From the NCBI RefSeq assembly GCF_964204645.1, contig NC_134035.1, positions 3,486,001 to 3,550,000 on the forward strand: a DNA stretch of 64,000 nucleotides, in the 5' to 3' direction. The stretch is from Tubulanus polymorphus (Eukaryota; Nemertea; Palaeonemertea; Tubulaniformes; Tubulanidae). This document shows positions 21,909 through 33,065 of this stretch, piece by piece. Positions within the stretch are counted from its first letter, which is position 1. Each line of letters starts with the position of its first letter. The notes below the pieces were generated by a model, which was given only the letters and a program-made list of their open reading frames with translations, was not told the DNA's origin and made no database searches. The position numbers and the translations under genes are program-made.

Positions 21909-24900
21909 TTGATTCTTTCCTCGCTGGATGATAGATTTTTCCAGAAGTACCGATTGATTCACATGTATATTAGTAATCGGGGACATAGGTCATCAGTGAA
22001 CGGCTCCCGAGCTGGTGGCTACACACTAAAATACGGTTTGAATTCAATTCATTTCAATTCTAACTTTATTGACCCTTCCTAAGATGTTGAGTAAAAGAGC
22101 ACTGTAAAACGACACAGGTACGGAGAGCAGGTACTAGCCCCTGTATGTCCATGGATTTATAGTACAGGGCACGCGTCCCGGCCTCTCCGATACAGATATT
22201 TTTTCTCGAAAAAAGCATTTGGAAAATTAAAAGAATAAAGGTGATATTTAGAATTTTTCACAAATTATGCTAAATGCAGGAAATACCAAAGGCGTCATTT
22301 TTTCAAAATTTCATGGGGACCCCGACGAAATTTTTTCTCATTTCAAGTGCACCCCCTTTTTTAGATCCAACCGTGGGGAATTGGAAGATATTTGCATCGA
22401 AGGAAAACTTTGGCATTCGATTCATGGGGGTATTCAGTGTCACCGATCCTTTTCGTATAGAACATCTCGATCAATGTGAATTTAACGTCAATTGTCAGCA
22501 GGACCATTTCATGATAGATAGGCCACACTGCCAAAATTATAGGTTCACGCATTGCACGTCCCTATTTTCCTATAGGCATCAAAAGGCAGTCTGTTGTTAT
22601 TTACGTCTGTTTTGATACGAATTGAAAGGGCAATAATACGTAATTCAAGAGCCTCTTATGCCGGGTGGTAGTGTTAAGCGAGGGTAAAAATCATCAAATC
22701 GAAATTGATTTTGAATGATTCGTAATATATGTTCATCGCGAAATCTTCATGCCGGGATTTGACAGGGCTTATGATACTCCGTTCCGTTCCTTGAAGTACC
22801 ATAAGCCGTTTGCTAGCCATTGACATGCATACGTGTCGCATAAAAAAATGTGAAGGGTTTTGAGTTAGCAAGACTAGTAGTCATGGCGTGGTGTATGCAG
22901 TTTTGTTGGATTTAAGAGTGATAAGAGGTTTCAGTTGGTTAAGTGTCCATGTTGAAATATCAAAACTTGCTATCGCCCACGTCCGCATCCAGGGCCAAAT
23001 TCAGTCAAGTAAGTATTTAAGTCAAGTAAGCCCCCTATCATACTGATTGTAATGTAATGAATGGAACGATATTCTTTTCCAAAATTCATGTGTTATCCGA
23101 AATTGATATTATCACCAGTTTTTGAGTGAAGACGCATGCGCATTGACGAGAAATGCAGCGCAAGTTACAAGTGACTTAATTCACACACTGCATCTACTGT
23201 AGATCCTGTGAGTTAACATGCTTAGTTACTTGTTTTTCTGGTCATTCCACCTGATGATGGCTGTTAGTCAACAGCCGAAACGTTGTGGTTTCATAATAAT
23301 AAATTTGATCGTATAATTTTAAATTCGAAGTGTGAGATTTCTTCATGTATCTACAGTATACACGGATTATAGTGTTTTTTCGACCACTACAAGTGACTGA
23401 TCTTGACACAGATTTATGGTATCGCGCGCGTCACCACGGGTTCGGGAACAATGAATGAACTTGCGCGACGACTTTAGCGCCGCCACAAGTAGCGACGTTT
23501 ACTCGATGCGAATGGACATAATTGCGAATTGGAAATTATATCTGTATAAATATAAATGAATGAAATCCGAATAGTCCAGTTATCTATTTCGAACGACGCG
23601 CGGTGAGTTGCAGGATACGAATCTGGCATTTGGCAAAAGTTTCGGTGTAGAATCCACCGAATAAGCGCTATCCAAATCTACCGTAGATACAATACGCTGC
23701 GACAAAGGTCAAAGGTACGTACCGTCTGAGTAACGTATCAGATGTAACGAATCGTTGTGTAAACATAAATATAATGATATTGATGATAATCAAGATAAAA
23801 TTGACTAATAGTAATGATGAATCGGGGTGTAACGTATGGGTATAGGGGGTGCGGACGAGCCCTTTCCGCATTTTCTAAGTTCCAATTTCTTTTTCACATT
23901 CCGGAAATTTCGTAAATGAAGTTCTGGAAAACGCGCCCCTGTCAAGCTTCGAATGAAGAAAATTAAGACTATTTCGGGACATACGAGCATTTTTAAGAAT
24001 CCTCGTTTGCTTCGAGGCGCTCGGTGGAAAGTGTGGCATACTAAGCACAACTGAGATCGGATGTTCGGTGCTTGATAAGCCCGGTATTTCAATTATACGG
24101 TACCGAATAAGCCACGAATATATATAATATATAATCTGATAATATTCAACCGCGTGTAAACGCCGAGTATCGTACTGAAATCATCGTGTGAACGCCGCCA
24201 TTGTCGAATAAGTCGAATTCTCTTTGCAAACGGGTGTCTACGAGTATCTTTTGGGTTGCAAATATTGGCGATTCAGTTGATGATATGGACCTTTCGAGAT
24301 CTGGTGCCAAAGAAGCGTTTTTAGCGCAATGGGCATGCGACGTTCCATAGGCCTACCCCTCTACTATACTGAGACGGGTGTCTTCTAATTCATTTTTTAT
24401 TCCGAATAGTCTGTATGTTTAGCAGTGAATGAGTAGACTATTATTGAATTATTATAGTACAATAAAGTCCCCAAGGGCCCCTGCCATCGCCGGTAACGAG
24501 TATATGGCAAGGTTCTCTGAATCAAAGAATGAATGCAAAGTTTAAACGAAGTTCGAAGTGTATGAATTCAAAGGTGATTTGCAAGAGCGTCCTAATTCTT
24601 TACGTTCGTGCATATTTCGTTGAAAAGAAATACCGGTTTATACAGAGATAAACGTTAACGATAAATGATAATCGGACCAAATCTGAACAAAAAAAGGTCA
24701 CACGTCACATATGTAAATAGTCCCGTATGGAGTTTTGTTGCTTATCACGGAGGGCTAGGGGTTATTTCGTTTACGAAATTATCAAAGCCATCAAAGTATG
24801 AACGAAATTCGAACGAAAAGATTATTTCGTTCCCACGAAAAAAGGCGAAGAAAGAAATATCCATTTTTCATCGTGTCATCGAAAAGTTTTTCGTTCGACC

Positions 24901-25100
24901 GAAAAGATTGTTTCGCCCCCACGAACAAAAAAAAGGGAAATATTTATTCTTCACCCCGAGTAACAGGCTCCGGAGCTCCGTATATTTACAATCGGCCTCA
25001 TAAACAACTATAAAGGCACGTATGTTTACATTTTGGGCTTAAGCCGCTTGCGATGAAAAATGGATTCACTTCATCGAGGACGTCCCTTGTTTTCAAACAA
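21909..25100. other. Intergenic stretch, no gene recognised
   Basis: The open frames here (for example at 22274-22615) have no coding character I can defend. A direct duplication of about 55 bases occurs at 24815-24960, marked by CGAAAAGATTATTTCGTTCC and CGAAAAGATTGTTTCGCCCC. A CpG-richer patch at 23420-23480 could be a promoter, but no gene follows it closely. Confidence 0.45.
23245..23300 (+). other. Solo copy of the CTGATGA...GAAAC hairpin
   Basis: CCTGATGATGGCTGTT, loop AGTC, then AACAGCCGAAACGTTG. The seven-base stem GGCTGTT/AACAGCC is perfect, and an outer CCAC/GTGG pairing could close the structure. Confidence 0.7.
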
Positions 25101-25101
25101 C

Positions 25102-25395
25102 ATCGTTTAAACTTTACGAGTACAATCCCACAATAAAAGAATTAGATGATAAAATGTTTATTAAAACATATAAGAAATATTTCGGGTGGTTACTACCACC
25201 CTTCTTCAGACTAAAATGACTTGCCAAATACTTGATAATAATTTTAGACTGAAGAAGGGTGGTAGTAACCACACGAAATATTTCTTATATGTTTTAATAA
25301 ACATTTTATCATCTAATTCTTTTATTGTGGGATTTTACTCGTATCGTTTTATCACGGATATTGTGATCTACCATTGATTCATCGTTTAAACTTTT
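25102..25395. mobile_element. Foldback element flanked by a 15-bp direct repeat
   Basis: ATCGTTTAAACTTTA occurs at both edges (about 25102 and 25381). Inside, two arms of about 110 bases (25114-25231 and 25242-25345) are inverted copies. Each contains CTGAAGAAGGGTGGT, loop AGTA, ACCACCCGAAATATTTC (one arm has a C-to-A change). A flanking repeat of this length fits target-primed retroposition better than typical DNA-transposon insertion. That is inference. Confidence 0.7.
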
Positions 25396-25517
25396 ATATC
25401 ATATCCATAGCCTTCAATAGCAGGCGCTATGCAGCTGATTGCATAGACACATTTGCACCAGTCGATCGGCAAGCCGTCGCCGCTAGCAACCACCAAGACA
25501 CACCCAGATAATTATTT

Positions 25518-25531
25518 TATGCCATGGCAAC
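25518..25531 (+). promoter_or_regulatory. Candidate X-box (RFX site) upstream of methyltransferase copy 1
   Basis: TATGCC, spacer AT, GGCAAC. The RFX consensus is GTNRCC, 0-3 bases, RGYAAC. The right half is perfect, the left half has one mismatch. It lies about 730 bases upstream of the ATG. A matching-geometry site precedes copy 2. Confidence 0.4.
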
Positions 25532-26263
25532 CGTTACAACGTTTTATACACTGATAACTGCTACACATTTTTATCCGAGTGATGGCTATGTGAGTCGGCG
25601 TGGTGCACTATGTCATCGATATTAGCGTCGATCAATAGAGCGATAACAATTTTGTATATTGGCTATTATTTCTGAATCGACTTAAAATTTCATGAATCTA
25701 ATGTTTTTTTTTCATATGAATTCAATTCCCAATCCGGATTTTTGGTCTTATCCGGACGATATTTGCAGTCCATTTGTTGATCACAATACAAGAAAATGAC
25801 TTTTAACCTGGATGAATATTTTTGTCCCAAATGAACTGATCCGAATTCAGTGGGTTCTACTGTACCTGCTTTCTATTATTGCGGTTGAGTTATGAAGTGA
25901 TTAATTGTCGACAATATCAACCAATAGACCCTGGTATAGTTTTCAATTTCTCACATTAGTTTTCTAGTTCTCTTAATGTATTTTTGGTGTCAATCTTTGT
26001 ATAGCTCATTGCACGCGAGACGTCAGTAGTTTTTTTTTCAAATTTTGATCTTGACATAGGGATCGTCCCCGTTAGTTAGTTATTTATTTGGTTGGTAAAT
26101 TTCGTTCGATTTTTCGATTGAGTGTCGCTTACAAACCCATCACACCTGTCGGGAGCGAAACAGGGGGTTTGATTTTGAAATCGGTTTAAATTTTGAAATA
26201 TATCGATTTTGAACCTATCTATATATATATATATATAAATTCAATATTGTATTATAATTGCAG

Positions 26264-27304
26264 ATGCAACTTGGGCGTTGGCCATTTCTGTTCGTATCAC
26301 TCGTGCTGGTATGTCTGGTTTTGTTCGCTTACATAAGCATGAAGGATGTCTCCGACTTATCGGCGGCGCGACCACGGCGGGTCCAAGAAGTTGTTGAAAT
26401 GCCCTTGCGTCCAGTCGCCGTCAAATCCTCTAAAGTCGACGACTGCGAAACGTGGAAGGCCGTTTTCAAGGTGCGGCCGACGTTGAAAAGAATTCCATTC
26501 AATGCAAATATTTCGAAAAATAGCCGTCGTATAGAGACGGCCAGCGAACGGATGGCTTCGTTCCAGGAGGTGTACCAAAAACATTTATGGGGAGCTCAGG
26601 AACCAGGTTTTAAAGGGATACAGGGTTCCGGCGAGGGTTCCTCCACTCGTTACACCCATAAAATGATCAAAGTACTGCACAGTATCATAGATATGGCTAA
26701 AAAGGCGACCGGCAAGAGTAAAGTCAGTTTTCTCGATATTCCATGCGGCGATATGGTGTGGATTTCTAAGTTCCTGGATAGCAGAAACGATATCATCTAT
26801 ACAGGGATGGATATCGTTCCGGAGTTGATTAAATCTCACAAAACGAGATTCGCTAATAGATCGAATTGGTCATTTCGCCACGGAGATATCGTCCATGTTC
26901 CGTTGAAAGAAAAGTACGACATCATCTTCTGCAGACACATGCTGCAACATTTGTCGCTGGCCGATGCTCTCAAAGTTTTGAAACACTTTTCTGACAGCGG
27001 AAGCCGCTTCCTTCTCACGACATCGTGGTTGAATGTTGGAGGAAATAGCGAATTGGGCTCGTTCAAAAATGGTCGGGGCAGACCTATCAATATGGAACTG
27101 CCTCCTTTCAGTCTTGTTCCGCCGCTGTGTTTCGGCCGCGACTGGCCGAAAGGCTCGTACGAAAAACAGCTGTACACCGGGTTGTGGTCGATGCCTCTTG
27201 AACAAATCGACGCCAGCGAATTCACCAGCAAGGCACCAATTCGTCTAACCAAGTCGAAAACCAGCAAAGGCTTCGAAGTTCATGCGATATCGTACGAAAA
27301 TTAA
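26264..27304 (+). CDS. Membrane-anchored class I SAM methyltransferase, copy 1
   Basis: A 346-residue protein encoded in one exon. The ATG follows a splice acceptor directly (TATAATTGCAG), so an upstream non-coding exon is likely. Residues about 7-28 (WPFLFVSLVLVCLVLFAYIS) form a single membrane anchor with little before it, typical of type II membrane proteins with a luminal catalytic part. The glycine-motif equivalent SFLDIPCGDMVWI near residue 155 and the acidic post-I motif YTGMDIVPELI are class I methyltransferase signatures. RHGDIV and YDIIFCRHMLQHLS resemble motifs II-IV. The substrate is unknown and no characterised homologue comes to mind. It is strongly similar to the gene at 31423, 4.1 kb downstream on the same strand, and clearly arose by duplication. 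Confidence 0.85.
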   Translation: MQLGRWPFLFVSLVLVCLVLFAYISMKDVSDLSAARPRRVQEVVEMPLRPVAVKSSKVDDCETWKAVFKVRPTLKRIPFNANISKNSRRIETASERMASFQEVYQKHLWGAQEPGFKGIQGSGEGSSTRYTHKMIKVLHSIIDMAKKATGKSKVSFLDIPCGDMVWISKFLDSRNDIIYTGMDIVPELIKSHKTRFANRSNWSFRHGDIVHVPLKEKYDIIFCRHMLQHLSLADALKVLKHFSDSGSRFLLTTSWLNVGGNSELGSFKNGRGRPINMELPPFSLVPPLCFGRDWPKGSYEKQLYTGLWSMPLEQIDASEFTSKAPIRLTKSKTSKGFEVHAISYEN

Positions 27305-27469
27305 CTCAGGATGGAACGATTTAATATATTTGTAGATTTTAAACTTTGCATATCTATACAATTTTATACTACTCACTCATATTTCATACAGTTAACCTCA
27401 CCTATAGCTAAAGTTAGTTAGTAAAAAATAATTTGTCGTGTTCGAGTTGCGCTACAAGGTTACTGTATA

Positions 27470-28185
27470 AGTGTACCAGTCTTCATTGAAAATGTTCACT
27501 GCTGTATTATTTTGAAGTTTTAGATATGTTCTTATTTCTGGATGTTTTATACCACTATTTATAAAATCATAATAAGATAAAAACCCACTATGTACAAATT
27601 ACAACAATTTATTTAAAAACGAGAATTCATATATTCAAACAATCTAAAATATGAAATACACGATGTTTCGATCCTCGCTTTTAAATTCTTTTAATGTGTC
27701 CATAGTGGGTTTCCAACTTATTATCCGTTCAGCACGTTACGTTTGAGTGTGGTTATCGTGTGGTTGTGGTTATGAAATTATGTTATAGTATCAAGGTCAG
27801 GGCTGGTAAAGGATATATATTCAATTTACAACGCCAAAGACAAAGAAACCAATGCCAATGCCAAAGCCACAGACAACTTCCCGTGTACAACGTACTATAA
27901 GTGATCTCGTATTTTCAAATCTATATATCTATCACTGCCAAGATATTGCTGTCAGTTCTCTTAAAAAACCAACATTTACATCGTAATTTAAGCCTTAACT
28001 TATTCCGAAACCGCAGACTCCAGTTTTAACATTATGTATATAATGAGTTGTAATACATATTGTGTGTAGTTTAAGGATTACTGCATACGTTAGTATGAGT
28101 CTTCGTTGAAGATGTTCACTGCTATATTTTTGAAGTTTTAGATCCGTTCTTATGTCTAGATGCTTTATACCACTATTTTTAGTGA
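27470..28185. repeat. Duplicated 3' flank of the methyltransferase region
   Basis: 27470-27560 and 28085-28185 are diverged direct copies (shared GATGTTCACTGCT, GAAGTTTTAGAT and TTTATACCACTATTT). Following blocks (TTCAATTTACA, CTTAAAAAAC) keep the same order after each copy to about 28370. Only the flank is duplicated. No second coding region lies between. Confidence 0.7.
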
Positions 28186-28406
28186 TAGACACGTCAAACA
28201 TACCAATGTATATAAATGAATATCGTAGACTTATACGGGTTTGGTTAGGGGTTTCTTTTTATTCAATTTACAGTGCCAAATACAACTGCCCGTATATTTC
28301 ATTTATGCACAAATGCTGGCAGTTACTTTTATTATCTTAAAAAAAACAACTTTTAAATTGCAAATTTCACATTCCTAATTTTCAATTGCAGCCTGTACTG
28401 AGTCCA

Positions 28407-28547
28407 AAGACCCAGTTCCACGGTTCCGTGTTGTGAGTTAAGATTTGACTCATTGAAAACCAAAAAATATTGTATCGACTCATTGAAAATGAACCAATCT
28501 TAACTCGGAGTTAACTCTAACTCACAACTGTGGAACCGGGTCCGGCT
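28407..28547. repeat. Palindromic MITE-like element, family C
   Basis: GACCCAGTTCCACGGTT at the left mirrors AACTGTGGAACCGGGTCC at the right, with GACTCATTGAAAA repeated inside. Confidence 0.8.
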
Positions 28548-28662
28548 TCCTATTATAACATTATGTATATCCGTGACTTGTACGATACTGTTTGTAATTT
28601 ATTTCCGAAATAAATAATATAATACTCGCAACGCAAATAGTCAGGGAATTCTGCGAACTCAC

Positions 28663-28801
28663 GTTCTGGCCTTGACGACGTCGATGACTTGCTGTTGGTT
28701 CTGCCTATTTCTTCGTATGGTGCTTGCAACTACTTGGCGAACGGTCCGCCATTGTGATGGATCGCGGCATATGCTCATGTGCCGATGGTTAGATGGCAGC
28801 A
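28663..28801 (-). CDS. Unassigned candidate exon
   Basis: A 139-base minus-strand stretch with acceptor CATTCTCGCAACCAG and donor GTGAGTTCG. One frame is open throughout and includes CRDPSQWRTVRQVVA and RNRQNQQQVIDVVKAR, which has the composition of real protein. I do not recognise it and find no partner exon nearby. It could be an exon of a gene with long introns, or a captured fragment inside repeats. Confidence 0.3.
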
Positions 28802-29229
28802 CTGGTTGCGAGAATGGAAGGGGGTGTCGGACGTACCGAACGAACCCCCTAAAGTTTTCAAAGTGCCCTTCAAGAAGTTAGTCTCAAAAGTTCGGGTCCA
28901 GATTTTTCGAAATTTAGATACAATTTTCATGTTCTTCTTTGACAATGAAAAGTAACCATTCCGTGAAAGTGTTGAATATTGAAGATGAATATCATAAACT
29001 TCATGTCTTGAAATTATAGATATTGTTAGAGTTTAGGTGATCGAAATAATCATACTTATGATATGTCTTTTTTACAGTAGAGAAGTGCCCCTTTTCACGG
29101 CGAAAAAGTGACCTTTTTCTTGAAATAAAACTTCCCTTCAAAAAAGCTCGGCAAAGGCCTGAATGGCGACTTGTTCAACCGTGGATAACACCAGCGATTA
29201 GTTGCACACTGAAGAACTCAGTCCAAAAG

Positions 29230-29310
29230 TAGCCTTTAATCTTAAGACCGATCTTGTAAGTTGTTAGATTTGCTACAGAACTTGGATGCCATGGTCTCAG
29301 GCTGAACGCC
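29230..29310. repeat. Repeat family D copy (TTAAGACC...GTTGTTAGAT)
   Basis: Shares CTTAAGACC, AGTTGTTAGATT and the CTA(C/T)AGAACTT end with copies at 7548-7600 (inverted), 53987-54070, 55900-56045 and 57030-57125. Confidence 0.6.
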
Positions 29311-29444
29311 TATAGCGTACAACCATCACTGCGGACAACACTGGCCCGCAGAAGTACCTCCCCGAAGTTTCAAACACATGCGCGATTGTTGAATTGTTTG
29401 AGGTCAAACATTCATGTGTCTAGTCCAAACACTCACACGCGTGT

Positions 29445-29545
29445 TGGTAAATTTCGTTTGATTTCTTTTGTTTATTGAGTGTCACTTACAAACCCTGACA
29501 AGCGCGAAACAGGGGGTTTGATTTTGAAATCGGAAATCGAAGTAC
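29445..29545 (+). repeat. Dispersed repeat with AACAGGGGGTTTGATTTTG
   Basis: Shares GGTAAATTTCGTT, GAGTGTC(A/G)CTTACAAACCC and GATTTTGAAATCGG with 26090-26195 just upstream of methyltransferase copy 1. An inverted copy lies at 33935-34085, and a diverged inverted copy at 40640-40700. A 122-codon open frame at 34088-33720 is produced by this repeat. Confidence 0.75.
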
Positions 29546-29882
29546 ATAATATAGTTGCGTGATCAGCGTTTGAATCTACAGCATTGTTTGTTTAAACCGA
29601 AGTACATGATTGGGAAATCAGGTTCTGGTTCTCATTCAAAAAGTCTTCAAAAAGATCATTTTTATTTTTAGCCGGCCGGATTGAATAGGCTTTTCATTGT
29701 CACGTTCTCTCGCCTGCTGTTGCCTGTCAATAGTGAGTTTCGGTTGTACACGTTTTGCGGCGACACAATGGACTCGATCGACGTACGCGCCGCCGTATGT
29801 CGCCACAATATACACCGATCGACGCAGACGGCGCACGATTCGGGTTATCAAACATGTTCTAATAGTCGCGTTATTGGTTTAG

Positions 29883-30076
<194 letters not shown>

Positions 30077-30874
30077 GACGTACTGTGGAATATTTATTAA
30101 TATTTTAAACAGGTTTTAACAATTGTTGCGGCGAAAGCTATAACTGTGCAATCCGGAAAGTCAATAAGGTAGGTACCGCCTAGTTATGCACTAGATATCT
30201 TAAGTATTGGATGCAGTGGCGCTTCAGTGTAATTTGAAAAGTCAACTCATATTCTCACTCCGCAAACATGGGCGTCCCTGTGATTTTTCAAAGGTATTTG
30301 AGAGGGTTGGCGAAACAGTTCCCGGGCCCCCTCCCTTTGTATAACTTAGGAAATTTGCTCCCGGCCGCAGAAGCGTTCCTATAGAGACGCTCGGTTTGAT
30401 GCTACGTCATACTTCCAATTCATTTCCCTATAGGAAAATACTAACAAACTGGTTGGTGGACATATTTTTCATCTATGAGGTTCTGATTTTCTGAATGGAA
30501 AATTCCCCATTGTGACCTGAATGTATTGTATGAACTCGAAACTCGTTTTATTAGCTAATTGAAAATATGCCAAAATCGAAGAAAATTTCGGTTTGTTTTA
30601 TATACGCGACTCCAAATGGACCCACAATCTCTAATGATTGAGTGCCGTTCACAAATACATTTTTGGTTAATTTGGACTAGAGAAATCCCAAAAATTACTC
30701 GCACCGTCTTAAACCAATGGATCTATTTGGGCCGCCAATATTCTCGAGGTATAGCAGTCGTAAAATCTCGTCTCATCTATTTATCATCTTATCATTTCAT
30801 TATACTCCACGCCGACATTATATCACCTATGAATAATGTTCATTAATCCCTGATAAATTGTGAATTAGCACGTG

Positions 30875-30888
30875 GTCGCCCCGGCAAC
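30875..30888 (+). promoter_or_regulatory. X-box (RFX site) upstream of methyltransferase copy 2
   Basis: GTCGCC, spacer CC, GGCAAC: both half-sites match the RFX consensus GTNRCC N0-3 RGYAAC. It lies 15 bases before a TATA box and about 535 bases before the ATG. Confidence 0.55.
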
Positions 30889-30902
30889 CATTCCATACCT
30901 TG

Positions 30903-30912
30903 TATATAAAAG
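30903..30912 (+). promoter_or_regulatory. TATA box for methyltransferase copy 2
   Basis: TATATAAAAG, immediately downstream of the X-box. It predicts a transcription start near 30935 and a 5' UTR exon spliced to the acceptor at 31422. Confidence 0.5.
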
Positions 30913-31422
30913 GTCGAATCATGGATTTACTGTTTTATCCATTGATTTGCATAACTGATCACTTATGCATATGTTTAGCGAATAGCCCTTAGCGTGCTTA
31001 CTTTGCCTGGTTTGCCATCTGGCGCCAGCAGCAACACGGTCAACATGACGCACTGTGCATGATTTATTGATTCAACGTTTCAACTATATCCTAAATAGTC
31101 ATCTTCAGAAAAGTGTCATTGCGCTTTAAAAGCCCCGATCGCACGAGTTTTTACTAAGTGGCCTTATCACTAAGAGGTCAATAGATATTATCCGTCCTTA
31201 GCGACGAATGCCCTTCATTCCTTCGATAAATTTCTCGTGAGTTCACGCTTAGTCTCACGAGAGTCCATTTTGCGCCGAATTTGAAATAAGACGTGCTCGT
31301 CACCCTACGGGATTTGTCGAATTGTATTAGGGCCTACAACGTCACGGTCGCGTCCGTCGTTTCTTTTTCAAAAATTCCCGAAGCCGGCCTATCTAAATTC
31401 GTTTATGTATTTATATTTACAG

Positions 31423-32478
31423 ATGTTCAATAGACGGTGGTCATTTCTTTACGTATCACTCGTGCTGGTATGTCTGGTACTGTTCGCTTACATGGGCATG
31501 AAGGATATCTCCCACTCTTCGCGTGTGGAAAGTCAGCAGATCCCGAAATTCGTGAAAATTCCCGTCGTCGTCCGTACGGTGGCCACCGCAGTGGTTGTTA
31601 ACTCGTCTAAAGTCGACGACTGCGAGACGTGGAAGCCTATTTTCAAGGTGCGCCCGATGATAAAGAAAATTCCGTTTAGGGCAGATATTTCGAACAACCG
31701 CCGCATAGAAACCGCTGGCCAAAGAATGGCGTCGTTCCAGGAGGTGTACGAGAAACATTTGTGGGGAGCACAGGAACCAGGTTATAAAGGAATACAGGGT
31801 TCCGGTGCGGGCTCTTCCGTTCATTATGCCCAGCTTATGATGAAAGTGCTGGACAGTCTCATAAACATGGCAAAAAAGGTGACCGGTAAAAGTAAAGTCA
31901 GTTTTCTCGATATTCCATGCGGCGATATGGTGTGGATTCCAAAGTTTCTGGAGAACAGAAACGATATCAACTACACAGGAATGGATATCGTGCCGGAGTT
32001 GATTAAATCTCACAAAACGAGATTCGCTAATAGATCGAATTGGTCATTTCGCCACGGAGATATCGTGAATGACCCGCTGAAAGAACAGTTCGACATCATC
32101 TTCTGCAGACACATGCTGCAACATTTGTCGACGGCCGATGCTCTCAAAGTTTTGAAACACTTTTCTGACAGCGGAAGCCGCTTCCTTCTCACGACATCGT
32201 GGCTTGGAACTAAAGCCAATATCGAACTGCCCACGTTCCAACATGGTCGGTTCAGAAGGATGAATTTGGAACTGCCTCCTTTCAGTCTTGTTCCGCCGCT
32301 GTGTTTCGGCCGAGACTGGCCGAAAGGCCCGTACGAAAAACAGCTGTACACCGGGTTGTGGTCGCTGCCTCTTGAACAAATCGACAGCAGCGAATTTACC
32401 AGCAAGGGTCCGATTCGTTTGACCAAGTCGAAAGCCCACAACGACTTCGAAGTTTATGCGATATCGTACGAAAATTGA
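31423..32478 (+). CDS. Membrane-anchored class I SAM methyltransferase, copy 2
   Basis: A 351-residue tandem paralogue of the gene at 26264, on the same strand. The ATG again sits directly after an acceptor (TTATATTTACAG), so the coding exon and a 5' UTR intron were inherited together. The anchor (FLYVSLVLVCLVLFAYMGM), the motif SFLDIPCGDMVWI near residue 160 and FDIIFCRHMLQHLS are all kept, so both copies look active. The linker after the anchor is the least conserved part, and this copy is five residues longer. Long DNA blocks, such as the one encoding the ELIKSHKTRFANRSNW segment, are identical between copies. A polyadenylation signal lies 53 bases after the stop. Confidence 0.85.
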   Translation: MFNRRWSFLYVSLVLVCLVLFAYMGMKDISHSSRVESQQIPKFVKIPVVVRTVATAVVVNSSKVDDCETWKPIFKVRPMIKKIPFRADISNNRRIETAGQRMASFQEVYEKHLWGAQEPGYKGIQGSGAGSSVHYAQLMMKVLDSLINMAKKVTGKSKVSFLDIPCGDMVWIPKFLENRNDINYTGMDIVPELIKSHKTRFANRSNWSFRHGDIVNDPLKEQFDIIFCRHMLQHLSTADALKVLKHFSDSGSRFLLTTSWLGTKANIELPTFQHGRFRRMNLELPPFSLVPPLCFGRDWPKGPYEKQLYTGLWSLPLEQIDSSEFTSKGPIRLTKSKAHNDFEVYAISYEN

Positions 32479-32530
32479 CGCACGGACAAAAATTAAGCAA
32501 TGCCTTCGTAGTTTTGCGTTCTATATTCAT

Positions 32531-32536
32531 AATAAA
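32531..32536 (+). terminator. Polyadenylation signal of methyltransferase copy 2
   Basis: AATAAA 53 bases after the stop codon, followed by T-rich sequence. Confidence 0.6.
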
Positions 32537-32867
32537 TATACCGCTACCTCATATTTTCTACGTATATCAAACCAGTATCTGAAAGTCTAATCACTAAGTA
32601 CTGTATTCCACTTCTTGTACCTAATGACATTTTTAGTACCCTTTACATCTGAATCTCTCTATTAAGATCGGTTGATATTGTACATGTACTAGTTTTATTT
32701 AGACCAAATTCTACATCTTGCATAGAAAATATATATTATATATATACTCCTAATATAACGCTTATTGTCTTTATCTATCACGATGTTAAGCAGCACTGAG
32801 TATTCCGCAAACTCGGCCTTACATATTCAAACCACACTGAATCGGCCCGCTAGCACGCCATGGATAG

Positions 32868-33065
32868 ATACAGGGGTGGACCTAGGAAAATTGGAAGACT
32901 CCAGTGGAAAATAAGGTATTTCTCACATAAATCAGCCACGTACAAAAGACCAATAGCTGGATATACATGTACATCCTGAATGATGAAAATTCCGAGAGTG
33001 ACAAGTGTTAGATTTGCAGGTTTTAACTATTCCTTGACGAAAAGGGCAACCTCGGCGGGAAAGTA
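32868..33065 (+). repeat. Dispersed repeat related to 12490-12705
   Basis: Both loci share GG(A/T)CCTAGGAAAATT-type starts, then TTTGCAGGTTTTA and GAAAAGGGCAACCTC in the same order. Solo starts of this repeat (GGATCTAGG) are seen at 17205 and 55355. Confidence 0.65.

Noticed and set aside
22274-22615. A 113-codon plus-strand open frame
   Set aside because: A second overlapping frame is equally open, composition is not coding-like, and no domain is visible.
26357-27267. Antisense open frames across the methyltransferase copies (also 31456-32441)
   Set aside because: They recur in both copies only because the coding strand is conserved. The plus-strand frame has the methyltransferase motifs.
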